This document shows, in pieces, positions 1-7,791 of a DNA stretch of 64,000 bases. The number at the start of each line of letters is the position of its first letter. Position 1 is the first letter of the stretch. Source of the stretch: an uncultured Holophagaceae bacterium (GTDB lineage: Bacteria > Acidobacteriota > Holophagae > Holophagales > Holophagaceae). Below the pieces are notes generated by a model. The model saw only the letters and a program-made list of their open reading frames with translations, was not told the DNA's origin and searched no databases. The stretch is taken from contig CAIOFF010000007.1 in the NCBI GenBank assembly GCA_903857495.1, forward strand, positions 1-64,000, written 5' to 3'. The position numbers were made by a program, and so were the translations under genes.

Positions 1-224
1 AAGGACACGAAGAGCTGGCCCAAAGGGCACGAAGGCGCAGTCATCGCGCCGACAGGGCATCCGGGCCTGGGGCCCCCGGTCGCGTGCGACCGGCCAAGGG
101 GGCGGCGGCTGGGACGGCTTTTTGGGGCCGCAGCCAGCCGCCGCCCCCTTGGGGATGCCCGGGGTGAGTCCGGGCGCATTCGTGTGCTTCCTGCGCCCGC
201 AGGGCGTCTTCGTGTCCTTCGTGG
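1..224. repeat. Intergenic inverted repeat of 'acacgaag' type
   Basis: This stretch before the first gene holds no supported ORF. A 12-base arm AAGGACACGAAG at 1-12 is exactly mirrored by CTTCGTGTCCTT at 208-219. Inside, GGCGCAG (about 35-41) faces CTGCGCC (about 191-197), so both edges look like one imperfect palindrome. Similar 'ccacgaaggacacgaag' blocks are known as dispersed intergenic repeats in several GC-rich phyla. The rest of the gap to 356 includes 'tatcggtgttcatcggtgg', another block of this type. Confidence 0.5.
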
Positions 225-356
225 AGCGTCTTTTTAGCGGAGTCTGGCCGATAATCAGGTTTTCTTTATCAGCTCTTGATCAGCATTTATCGGTGTTCAT
301 CGGTGGTCCCTCTTTTCTGATTTCCAGGTGAGGAACGGACTTCCCATCCCTGCAAC

Positions 357-1409
357 TCAGGGGGCGAAGTCCACACCCAGGGAGCGGCCCGCCTCCACCA
401 GCTGGTCCCAGGTGGTCGCGTCGATGGGGATGCCCTCGGCCCGGCGCTGGGCGCGGTGGGCCAGCTCGGGCTCGCCGGCTACCAGCACGGGCAGGTCCGG
501 GTCGGCGGGGGGCGAGGCCTTGACGTGCTCGATGGCGGCGGCCACCTGGGTCTCGAGTCCGCCTGCGCCCGGCAGCTGGGCGGGGTCGATGAAGATCGAC
601 AGCATGTTGTTGGTGATCCGGTCTTTCTCGTAGGGCACCGTGGACACCGTGCCGCCGCCGGTGAAGGCCCCGGCCAGCAGCTCGCACAGGAAGGCCATGC
701 CGTAGCCCTTGTGCAGGCCGAAGGGCAGGATGGCGCCCCGGGGCTCCGAGTACATCACGGCGGGATTCGTGGTGCCTTGCCCGGTTGAGTCGATGAGGGT
801 GCCCTCGGGCAGGGTCTCGCCCTTATTGAGGGCCACCCGCACCTTGCCCAGCGCCACCAGGCTGGTGGCAAAGTCCAGCACCACGGCCGGGTGGTCCGCC
901 GCGGCCGGGACCGCCACGCAGAAGGGGTTGGTGGCGAAGCGCGCGTCGCTGCCCCGGAAGGGGGCCACCAGGGGGGCGTGGCCCACGACGTTGACGAAGT
1001 GGATGGAGGCGAGGCCCTCCGCCGCCGCCTGCTCCGCGTAGGTGCCGATGCGCCCGATGTGGAAGGCGCCCCGGAGTGCCACCAGGGCGATCCCCGTGGC
1101 CTTGGCTCGCGCCATGCCGGCGGCGGTGCCGCGGCGGGCGACGACCTGCCCGTAGCCATTGCGGCCATCCACCGAGAGGATCGCCCCCCCGGCGTCCTCC
1201 ACGATGGCCTGGGCCTTGGGATCCAGCAGCCCGGCGGCGATGGCCCGGACATAGTGCGGCAGCATGCCCACCCCGTGGCTGTCGTGGCCCGAGAGGTTCG
1301 AGTCCACCAGGTGATCCGCCACGATGCGGGCGTCTTCTTCCGAGGCACCCGTGGCCTCGAGCAGACGGGCGGCGGCGAGGCGCAGGGGCTGGTGCTGGAC
1401 CATCTTCAT
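357..1409 (-). CDS. Ldh family (malate/L-lactate/ureidoglycolate-type) NAD(P)-dependent oxidoreductase
   Basis: About 350 residues, the usual length for the Ldh_2 (YlbC/ComC/AllD) family, which is unrelated to classical Rossmann lactate dehydrogenases. The family signatures visible are SGHDSHG near residue 45 (containing the catalytic histidine), the FATNPFCVAVP segment, and GLHKGYGMAFLCELLAGA, the 'hKGyGl' nucleotide-binding block. The start is placed at 1409 (ATG AAG ATG) because GGAGGG lies 6-7 bases upstream; an in-frame ATG at 1430 lacks this spacing. Substrate cannot be read from sequence: malate, lactate, sulfolactate or ureidoglycolate are all possible. It stands alone, far from the lactate locus at the other end of the window. 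Cytoplasmic; no signal peptide. Confidence 0.85.
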   Translation of the reverse strand: MKMVQHQPLRLAAARLLEATGASEEDARIVADHLVDSNLSGHDSHGVGMLPHYVRAIAAGLLDPKAQAIVEDAGGAILSVDGRNGYGQVVARRGTAAGMARAKATGIALVALRGAFHIGRIGTYAEQAAAEGLASIHFVNVVGHAPLVAPFRGSDARFATNPFCVAVPAAADHPAVVLDFATSLVALGKVRVALNKGETLPEGTLIDSTGQGTTNPAVMYSEPRGAILPFGLHKGYGMAFLCELLAGAFTGGGTVSTVPYEKDRITNNMLSIFIDPAQLPGAGGLETQVAAAIEHVKASPPADPDLPVLVAGEPELAHRAQRRAEGIPIDATTWDQLVEAGRSLGVDFAP

Positions 1410-1489
1410 CGGGAGACCCTCCAGAGGCACTGGGACCGCCTATGAGCCTACTTGGTTGGCGGCCAGACTCAGCCTCGGGTATTCAAGAA

Positions 1490-1680
1490 CCACAGATGAC
1501 GCAGATGACACGGATGGATGCCGGCCCACACCCAGAATCCATTTTGCAGTTATCCCCGTTTATCCGTTTTTATCCCCGTCCAAAGGCACTGGTCTTTGAA
1601 CCTTCGGCCTGGCATTCCGTCACAGAAAGCAAAAGCATGACGGGGATAAATGGGATGGACGGGGATAAGGGCAAGCACTT
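1490..1680. repeat. Dispersed-type intergenic repeat with facing 'ttatccccgt' arms
   Basis: The gap 1410-1817 has no supported gene. It carries 'accacagatgacgcagatg' (about 1490-1508), a common bacterial intergenic repeat type, followed by an imperfect inverted repeat. The left arm is at 1550-1580 (ttatccccg tttatccg ttttatccccgtc) and its mirrored copy is at 1639-1668 (gacggggataaatggg...ggggataa). The arms bracket about 58 bases. No -10/-35 pair is convincing, so where the following MFS gene is transcribed from is unclear. Confidence 0.55.
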
Positions 1681-1817
1681 GAAGCAGGGATCCATCTTCG
1701 TCCTTTCTGTTTGGCGCTATCAAATGCCATGGATGTTTGCTTGACCAGGCCGCGGCGCTGGGCTCCCCTGGAGGCATCCCTGTCCCAACGTCGACCGCTG
1801 CTCCCCAAGGCCCGCCC

Positions 1818-3038
1818 ATGACTGCCACTGATTCCCAGAATCCCCGAGCCTATTGGCTGGTGACGCTGGTGGCGGCGGCGATTCTCATGGTGACCATGGG
1901 GGCGCGGCAGTCCCAGGGGCTCTTCGTGGCGCCGCTGAACGCCTCGACGGGGCTGGGCATCGCCAGCATCTCCCTGGCCATGGCCATCGGGCAGTTCGTC
2001 TGGGGCGCGGTGCAGCCCCTTGCGGGGGCGGTGGCGGACCGCCACGGGCCCGCGCGGGTGCTGGCGGGGGGCATCCTGCTCCTGGCCCTGGGCAGTGCCC
2101 TGACGCCCTTCATGAAGCAGTCCTGGGGGCTGATCCTCACCCTGGGCCTCCTCTCCGCGGCGGGCTCCGGGGCAGGCAGCTTCTCGGTACTCATCGGCGC
2201 CTCGGCCCAGCGGGTGCCGGCGGAGAAGCGGGGCATGGCCTCGGGCATCATCAACGCGGGCGGCTCCTTCGGCCAGTTCCTGTTCGCGCCGCTGATCCAG
2301 AAGCTGCTCCTGGTCTTCGGCTGGGTGGGCGCGATGCTGTCTCTGGCGGCGCTGACCCTGTCCGCGCTGCCGCTGACGGCGCTGCTGCGCAAGAAGCCGG
2401 GCCTGGCGCCCGTGCACTACGGCCCCGAGGACAAGGGCGTCTGGCCGGCGGTGGTGGATGCGATGGGCGATCGCAGCTACCTGCTGCTGCATGCGGGCTT
2501 CTTCACCTGCGGCTTCCACATCGCTTTCCTGGTCACCCACCTGCCAGGCGAGGTCACGCTCTGCGGCCTGCCGCCCCAGGTGGCGAGCTGGTCCCTGGCC
2601 ATCATCGGCCTCGCCAACATCGCCGGCAGCCTCTTCGCGGGCTGGTGCGTCCAGCGCTACCGCAGCAAGTTCATCCTGTTCTGGATGTATGGCCTCCGCG
2701 CCGTCATGATCGCCATCTACCTGGTGGCCCCCAAGGGCGCCCTGACCTTCTACCTCTTCGCCATGGCACTGGGCTTTACCTGGCTGGCCACGGTGCCGCC
2801 GACGGCGGGGCTTGTCAGCAAGCTGTTCGGCATCCGCTACCTCGCCACGCTGTTCGGGCTGACCCTGCTCAGCCACCAGACTGGCGCCTTCTTCGGTGCC
2901 TACCTGGGCGGCCTGGCCATCACCGGCCTGGGCAGCTACCAGCTCATGTGGTACGCCGACATCGCCCTCGCCACGGCGGCGGCGGTGGTCAACCTGCCCA
3001 TCCGCGAGGCCCTGGTCCGGCCCGCGCGGACCACCTGA
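1818..3038 (+). CDS. MFS transporter (OFA/monocarboxylate-like)
   Basis: A protein of 406 residues with about 12 hydrophobic segments and the MFS loop motif, here ADRHGPARV, between helices 2 and 3. The pattern (a short cytoplasmic N-terminus, GxxxG-rich helices 4-5 with 'GMASGIINAGGSFGQ', and 'LLSHQTGAFFGAYLGG' near helix 11) resembles the oxalate/formate-monocarboxylate branch. The substrate is unknown. The ATG at 1818 is chosen over the in-frame start at 1737 because the upstream extension is polar and proline-rich and MFS proteins start just before helix 1. The stop codon is immediately followed by the ATG of the SCO gene (zero gap), so the two are almost certainly translationally coupled. 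That makes a copper or cytochrome-oxidase link conceivable, but this is inference. Confidence 0.85.
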   Translation: MTATDSQNPRAYWLVTLVAAAILMVTMGARQSQGLFVAPLNASTGLGIASISLAMAIGQFVWGAVQPLAGAVADRHGPARVLAGGILLLALGSALTPFMKQSWGLILTLGLLSAAGSGAGSFSVLIGASAQRVPAEKRGMASGIINAGGSFGQFLFAPLIQKLLLVFGWVGAMLSLAALTLSALPLTALLRKKPGLAPVHYGPEDKGVWPAVVDAMGDRSYLLLHAGFFTCGFHIAFLVTHLPGEVTLCGLPPQVASWSLAIIGLANIAGSLFAGWCVQRYRSKFILFWMYGLRAVMIAIYLVAPKGALTFYLFAMALGFTWLATVPPTAGLVSKLFGIRYLATLFGLTLLSHQTGAFFGAYLGGLAITGLGSYQLMWYADIALATAAAVVNLPIREALVRPARTT

Positions 3039-3626
3039 ATGGTCATGCCAGCCTCTCGCCGCAGCCTGCTCGCCCTCGCCTTCGTGGCGGGGTTGGTCCT
3101 GCTCGGGCTCTTCTCGCTGAGCCGCACCACGGGTGCCGCGGGGCTGCCCCCCGGCGGTGACTTCACCCTCCAGTCCGCAGACGGGCCGCTGGCCCTCCAC
3201 GACCTGGGGGGCAGGGTGGTGCTGCTCTTCTTTGGCTACACCGCCTGCCCGGGGATCTGCCCCACGGCGCTGCTGGACGAGGCCGCCGCCTTCCAGATGC
3301 TCAAGCCCGAGGAGCGGGAGCGCGTGGCCGGGATCCTCATCTCCGTGGACCCCGAGCGCGACACCCCGGCCCTGCTCAAGACCTACGTGGCCGCCATCCA
3401 CCCGCAGCTCTACGGTGTGACGGGATCACCTGCCGAGCTGCAGACCCTGGCTCGCCGCTACGGTGTCCTCTATGCCAAGCAGGCGCCGGATGCCGCGGGG
3501 CAGTACGCGGTGGATCACAGCGCTGAGATCTACGTCATCGCCCCGGATGGCCGGCTGGTGGCCAGGCTGCCCCAGGGCGTCCCGCCGGAGGCCATCGCCG
3601 CAGAGCTGCGCCGCACGCTGCGGTAG
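3039..3626 (+). CDS. SCO1/SenC family copper-binding protein
   Basis: 195 residues: an N-terminal hydrophobic anchor (about residues 9-27), then a thioredoxin-fold domain. The copper site is complete: CPGIC with C70 and C74, and the distal histidine H160 in VDHSAEIYVI. SVDPERDTP is the usual SCO block. SCO proteins deliver copper to, or reduce, the CuA site of cytochrome c oxidase on the outer face of the inner membrane. The gene starts directly after the MFS stop codon. No oxidase gene is present in the window. It converges on the methyltransferase gene, which ends 5 bases away. Confidence 0.9.
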   Translation: MVMPASRRSLLALAFVAGLVLLGLFSLSRTTGAAGLPPGGDFTLQSADGPLALHDLGGRVVLLFFGYTACPGICPTALLDEAAAFQMLKPEERERVAGILISVDPERDTPALLKTYVAAIHPQLYGVTGSPAELQTLARRYGVLYAKQAPDAAGQYAVDHSAEIYVIAPDGRLVARLPQGVPPEAIAAELRRTLR

Positions 3627-3631
3627 GTCTC

Positions 3632-4264
3632 TCAGCCCTTGGGGGCCAGGGCAGGCTTCCGCGCGACGATCTGGACGACGGCGCTGGTCCCTCGGTGGTA
3701 TTTCCCCTCCTGGACCTCCCGCTGCACCTCGCGGGCGACCAGCAGCTCCAGGCCGGTGAACTCCCCGGTCAGCTCAGCCAGGGACCCGAGAAGGGCCAGC
3801 TCCCGGGGCCCGCCCGTTCCCAGGGTCAGCTGAGCGGGGGCATAGGCTTCGAAGACCAGGACACCCCCTGGTGCCAGGGCCGCCACCACCGCTGCATGCA
3901 CCCGCCGGCGGAGGGGCGAAGGCAGGTGCACGAAGATCGACACAATGCCCTGCCAGCTGCCTTGGCCCAGGTCGAACGATGCGAGGTCGGCCTGGGTGGT
4001 GTGCACCGCGACCCCATGCTCGGCGGCCAGCAGCCGGGTCTTGGCGAGGCCTGCTGAGGACTGGTCCACGGCCTCGACCCGATGACCTCGGCCCGCCAGG
4101 AAGACTGCATTGCGCCCCTCGCCCTCCGCCAGGCTTAACACCGCACCCGGGGGGATGCGGCTGGCCTCGGCCCGGAGGAAGTCATTGGGGGCGGTGCCGT
4201 AGGCCCAGCCTGACTCGGTGTAGCGCTGGTCCCAGAAGTCGGAGGGGGAGGGGGTCGGCTGCAT
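3632..4264 (-). CDS. Class I SAM-dependent methyltransferase (TehB/TPMT-like)
   Basis: 210 residues. The N-terminal FWDQRYTESGWAYGTAPNDFL is typical of small TehB/thiopurine-methyltransferase-like enzymes, followed by motif I (VLSLAEGEGRNAVFLA, near residue 42-57), the acidic residue ending strand 2 (VEAVDQS), and LAPGGVLVFEAYAP for strands 4-5. Such enzymes often methylate small soft electrophiles or metalloids (tellurite, thiols), but the substrate here cannot be determined. The ATG at 4264 has GAGGAA upstream. It is divergent from the thioredoxin-like gene, with an AT-rich stretch at 4321-4360 between them that probably holds both promoters. Confidence 0.85.
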   Translation of the reverse strand: MQPTPSPSDFWDQRYTESGWAYGTAPNDFLRAEASRIPPGAVLSLAEGEGRNAVFLAGRGHRVEAVDQSSAGLAKTRLLAAEHGVAVHTTQADLASFDLGQGSWQGIVSIFVHLPSPLRRRVHAAVVAALAPGGVLVFEAYAPAQLTLGTGGPRELALLGSLAELTGEFTGLELLVAREVQREVQEGKYHRGTSAVVQIVARKPALAPKG

Positions 4265-4401
4265 GGCGGGTGTTCCTCGGCGATGGGCTCGGGTTGCCCG
4301 ATCAGGACAGGGACCCTGTGAAGAAAATAATTATTAACTATACAGGAATACATTAGAATCGGGGGAGGCCGGCGTGAGTTGCTCCCGGCAGTGGAGGATC
4401 C

Positions 4402-4809
4402 ATGCGACTGCTTCCTGCCCGTCTGCTCTGCACGGTGAACCTGGTGGCTGCGGCTCCGGTGGGCTGGGAGTATGACCTTGCTGTGGCGCAGAAGCGGGCC
4501 GCCAAGGAAGGCAAGCTGATCTTCGTGGATGTCTGGGCCGAGTGGTGCCCGCCTTGCCAGCACCTCAAGGCCAGCGTGTTCCCGACGGTCGAGGCCCAGC
4601 AGGCCCTCGGCAAGGTCATCCCGGTCTCCCTGATGACCGAGACCCGGGACCGCCGCCAGATGGCCGACAACATGAAGGTCGCGATGCGCTTCAAGGTGGA
4701 GGCCTACCCGACGCTGCTGGTGCTCAATGCCAAGGGCCAGGAGGTCAAGCGCCACGTGGGCGCCTTCAGCACCGGCGCGCAGCTGAGTGACTGGCTCGCG
4801 AAGAAGTGA
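4402..4809 (+). CDS. Thioredoxin-like protein, probably exported
   Basis: 135 residues with WAEWCPPCQHLK (C49 and C52) and the cis-proline block VEAYPTLLVLN. The fold matches thioredoxin_7/DsbD-gamma-like domains rather than classical WCGPC thioredoxin. The N-terminus (MRLLPARLLCTVNLVAAAP) is short and hydrophobic and ends near an AAA, so a marginal Sec signal is plausible. The ribosome-binding site GGAGGATCC precedes the ATG by a few bases. Upstream, 4321-4360 (about 'aataattattaactataca') is strikingly AT-rich and is the likely promoter or operator. The CoA-disulfide reductase/rhodanese gene follows after 60 bases in the same direction, suggesting a shared role in thiol or sulfane-sulfur redox. 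Confidence 0.8.
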   Translation: MRLLPARLLCTVNLVAAAPVGWEYDLAVAQKRAAKEGKLIFVDVWAEWCPPCQHLKASVFPTVEAQQALGKVIPVSLMTETRDRRQMADNMKVAMRFKVEAYPTLLVLNAKGQEVKRHVGAFSTGAQLSDWLAKK

Positions 4810-4869
4810 CCGGGGCGGTGCCTCCTCCCGCCTCCTGAAGACCCAGCGCCACACCTGCAAAGGAACCTC

Positions 4870-6576
4870 ATGACCCGTGCCCCTCGAATCGTGATCGTCG
4901 GCGGCGTCGCCGGTGGCGCCAGCGCGGCCGCCCGGGCCCGGCGGCTGTCCGAGACCGCCAGCATCGTGGTCTTCGAGCGGGGGCCCTATGTCTCCTTCGC
5001 GAACTGCGGCCTGCCCTACCACATCGGCGGGGTCATCACCGACCGCGCGCGGCTGCTGCTGCAGACCCCGGCCAGCCTCAAGGCGCGCTTCGAGATCGAC
5101 GTGCGGGTGCAGACGGAGGTGATCGCCATCGATCCCGCAGCCCAGGTCGTGGTCGCCCGCAACCTGGTGACGGGAGAAGAGGTCCGCGAACCCTACGATG
5201 CGCTGATCCTGAGTCCCGGGGCCGAGGCCATCCGTCCCCCGGTGCCCGGGGTCGAGCTGCCGGGCATCTTCACGCTGCGGAACATGGGGGACATGGACGC
5301 CATCCTGGCGGTCGCCTCGAAGCCGACGGCCCGCAAGGCCCTGATCGTCGGGGCGGGCTACATCGGGCTGGAGCTGGCGGAGCAGTTCCGGCACCGGGGC
5401 ATGGCGGTGGCCCTGGTGGAGCGGCTGCCGCACGTCCTGGGGGTGGCCGACACCGAGATGACCTTTCCCCTGCATGAGGAGCTGCGGCGCCAGCAGGTGG
5501 ACCTGCGGCTCGGGCGGGCCGTCGCGCGATTCACGGCCGAAGTGGAAGGCCTCGTGGCCGTCCTGGACAACGGCGACTCGATCGCCTGCGACCTGGTCGT
5601 GCTGTGCGTGGGCGTGCGGCCGGAAGCCAGCCTGGCACGCCAGGCGGGGCTGGCCCTCGGACCCGCGGGCGGCATCCAGGTGGATGACCAGATGCGCACC
5701 AGCCAGCCCCACATCCACGCGGTGGGGGACGCGGTGGAGGTTCGCGAGCTCGTCAGCGGCGAGCCGGCGCTGATCCCGCTGGCGGGACCGGCCAACCGTC
5801 AGGGGCGCATCGCCGCCGAGGTGGTCCTGGGCCGGGACAGCCGCTACAAGGCCACCCAGGGCACGGCCATCTGCAAGGTCTTCGACCTGAGCTTCGCCAT
5901 GACCGGGCTCTCAGAGGCCGCGCTGCAGCGCAAGGGGATCGCCTATCAGCGCATCTACGTGCACCCCGCCGACCACGCCACCTACTACCCGGGGGCCCAT
6001 CCCATCACCCTGAAGCTGCTCTTCGCACCCGGGGACGGGCGGATCCTCGGGGCCCAGGCCGTGGGCATGGCTGGCGTCGACAAGCGGATCGACGTGCTTG
6101 CGGTGGCCCAGCGGGCAGGGCTCACGGTCTTCGACCTGGAGGACCTGGAGCTCTGCTACGCGCCGCCCTTTGGCAGCGCCAAGGATGCGGTGAACATGGC
6201 CGGCTTTGTGGCGTCGAATGTGGTCCGGGGCGACATGGGCCTGTGGGAGCCGGAGGAGCTCGTCGGTCTGGGCGAAAACCAGATCCTGCTGGATGTCCGG
6301 AACCCCCAGGAACACGCCCAGGGCACCATCCCCGGCTCGCGCTGCCTGCCCGTGGATCAGCTGCGGGAGCGCCTATCGGAGCTGCCGCTGGAGAACGAGT
6401 ACCTCGTGTTCTGCCAGGTGGGGGTGCGGGCCTACATCGCGGCGCGCCTGCTGACGCAGCATGGCTACCGGGTCCGCAACCTCTCGGGTGGGTACCGCCG
6501 CTATGCCATGTGGAAGGGCACCCACACCGTGCCCCTGGCCTGCGAGGCCGCGCTCCAGCAAGAAGAGGGCGAATAG
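4870..6576 (+). CDS. CoA-disulfide reductase/polysulfide reductase with C-terminal rhodanese domain
   Basis: 568 residues. Residues 1-450 form a FAD/NAD(P)H pyridine nucleotide-disulfide oxidoreductase of the single-cysteine type: FAD motif IVIVGGVAGGASAAARARR, redox cysteine C46 in SFANCGLPYHIGG, second Rossmann GAGYIGLELAEQ, and the C-terminal dimer domain with FGSAKDAVNMAGFVA. Residues about 475-550 are a rhodanese domain (LLDVRNPQEHAQG) with active cysteine C515 in VFCQVGVRAY. This fusion is the known CoADR-Rhd/Npsr type, which reduces CoA disulfides, CoA persulfide or polysulfide using NAD(P)H. Ribosome-binding site AAAGGAAC precedes the start. It probably forms an operon with the upstream thioredoxin-like gene. 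Cytoplasmic. Confidence 0.93.
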   Translation: MTRAPRIVIVGGVAGGASAAARARRLSETASIVVFERGPYVSFANCGLPYHIGGVITDRARLLLQTPASLKARFEIDVRVQTEVIAIDPAAQVVVARNLVTGEEVREPYDALILSPGAEAIRPPVPGVELPGIFTLRNMGDMDAILAVASKPTARKALIVGAGYIGLELAEQFRHRGMAVALVERLPHVLGVADTEMTFPLHEELRRQQVDLRLGRAVARFTAEVEGLVAVLDNGDSIACDLVVLCVGVRPEASLARQAGLALGPAGGIQVDDQMRTSQPHIHAVGDAVEVRELVSGEPALIPLAGPANRQGRIAAEVVLGRDSRYKATQGTAICKVFDLSFAMTGLSEAALQRKGIAYQRIYVHPADHATYYPGAHPITLKLLFAPGDGRILGAQAVGMAGVDKRIDVLAVAQRAGLTVFDLEDLELCYAPPFGSAKDAVNMAGFVASNVVRGDMGLWEPEELVGLGENQILLDVRNPQEHAQGTIPGSRCLPVDQLRERLSELPLENEYLVFCQVGVRAYIAARLLTQHGYRVRNLSGGYRRYAMWKGTHTVPLACEAALQQEEGE

Positions 6577-6648
6577 ACCCGGTGGCTCTCTCGGTCAATT
6601 GCAGTTAAACTTAATGTAATCAACCACAATTAACCCCTCGGAGGTCTC

Positions 6649-7122
6649 ATGACCAGCCCGGTTTTCCAGGATCACTATCCCGAAAACGTCGCCCACTGCT
6701 ACGGGTGCGGGCGCCTGAATGAGCTGGGCCACCAGATCCGCACGGTGTGGGAGGGCGAGGAGTCCGTGACCCGCTACATGCCCCGGCCGGAGCACACCGC
6801 CATCCCCGGCTACGTCTATGGCGGCCTCATCGCCTCCCTGGTGGACTGCCACAGCACCGGCACGGCCGCCGCCGCCATGTATCGCCACGAGGACCGCCCC
6901 CTGGACAGCCTGCCGCCCTTCCGGTTCGTCACCGCGTCCCTGCATGTGGACTACCTGGCACCGACCCCCATCGACACCGAGATCGAGCTCCGGGGCCGGG
7001 TGAAGGAGATCCGGGGCCGCAAGGTGGTGGTGGAGGTCACCGTGCTGTCCGGTGGCAAGCCCACGGCCCGCGGCGAGGTGGTGGCCGCCCAGATGCCCCC
7101 GAGCTTCGGCGCCAGCAGCTAA
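6649..7122 (+). CDS. PaaI/THEM4-like hotdog-fold thioesterase
   Basis: 157 residues. It starts with CYGCGRLNELG (C17, C20), which occurs in PaaI-type thioesterases of the THEM4 subgroup. The hotdog core follows, with PGYVYGGLIASLVDCHSTGTA, where the HGG/YGG turn and the acidic D carry catalysis in the family, and SLHVDYLAPTPIDTEIELRGRV. It probably hydrolyses an acyl-CoA; the substrate is unknown. The ribosome-binding site GGAGG lies 6 bases before the ATG. The 72-base gap before it is AT-rich (ttaaacttaatgtaat near 6605-6620) and probably holds its own promoter. Confidence 0.85.
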   Translation: MTSPVFQDHYPENVAHCYGCGRLNELGHQIRTVWEGEESVTRYMPRPEHTAIPGYVYGGLIASLVDCHSTGTAAAAMYRHEDRPLDSLPPFRFVTASLHVDYLAPTPIDTEIELRGRVKEIRGRKVVVEVTVLSGGKPTARGEVVAAQMPPSFGASS

Positions 7123-7182
7123 TTCGGGCGGAAAGGTCCCCTCCAGGGGGGTTCCAGTCGGCTGGCACAGACTATTCCGCTT

Positions 7183-7211
7183 CCCACCTGCGGCCGAAGG
7201 CCTATGGTGGG
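7183..7211 (+). promoter_or_regulatory. Perfectly mirrored two-tier hairpin in the leader of the CGGC gene
   Basis: CCCACC (7183-7188) pairs with GGTGGG (7206-7211); after a 3+3 base internal loop (TGC/TAT), GGCC (7192-7195) pairs with GGCC (7199-7202) around a GAA loop. No T-tract follows, so it does not look like an intrinsic terminator. The surrounding 7123-7311 leader is otherwise gene-free and matches no riboswitch class I recognise. Confidence 0.4.
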
Positions 7212-7311
7212 ACCGGGGCCAATCTTCGTCGGGGTGCCGTCAAACCCGCACCTTCCGTTGGAGCTTCCCCAGGAAGCAGCAGCTCATCCAAGCAGGGAAG
7301 GGGAGGCAGCC

Positions 7312-7755
7312 ATGACCAAGGTCGGCATCATCATCTGCGGGCGCTATCAGGGGTGCGGCGGGGGCAAGTGCTTCCGGGCCGTGCGGGAGCGGCGCGGCTC
7401 TTTCGCCCGCTATGCCGCGGAGGAGACCGTGGAGGTCGTCGGCTACGCCACCTGCGGGGGCTGCCCCGGGGGCAACGTCGAATACGTGCCCGAGGAGATG
7501 AAGCGGAACGGGGCCGAGGTCCTGCACCTGGCCACGTGCCTGGTGGTGGGCTATCCGCCCTGCCCTAGCATCCGGCAGTTCAAGGCCTACATCGAGTCCG
7601 CCTATGGGCTGCCCGTGGTGATCGGCACCCATCCCATCCCCCAGAAATACCAGGACCGCCACGAGACCCTTAGCTTCTGGAAGGATGAGAACCTCCACGA
7701 GCTGATCCAACCCCTGCTGGACGAGGCCACCGAGGTCAAGGTCGCCTACAACTGA
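7312..7755 (+). CDS. CGGC domain-containing protein
   Basis: 147 residues, dominated by the CGGC domain. It opens with VGIIICGRYQGCGGGKC (C9, C15, C20), followed by the name motif TCGGCPGGN (C48, C51) and then HLATCLVVGYPPCP. Proteins of this family are thought to bind metal or an Fe-S centre; no enzymatic role is established. The start at 7312 has GGGAGGCA upstream; a longer frame from 7204 is proline-rich and runs through the hairpin at 7183-7211, so it is rejected. It converges on the LysR gene. Confidence 0.85.
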   Translation: MTKVGIIICGRYQGCGGGKCFRAVRERRGSFARYAAEETVEVVGYATCGGCPGGNVEYVPEEMKRNGAEVLHLATCLVVGYPPCPSIRQFKAYIESAYGLPVVIGTHPIPQKYQDRHETLSFWKDENLHELIQPLLDEATEVKVAYN

Positions 7756-7791
7756 GTGGGTCCTGGTTGCCTGCGGAAAAACGGGGGCGCT

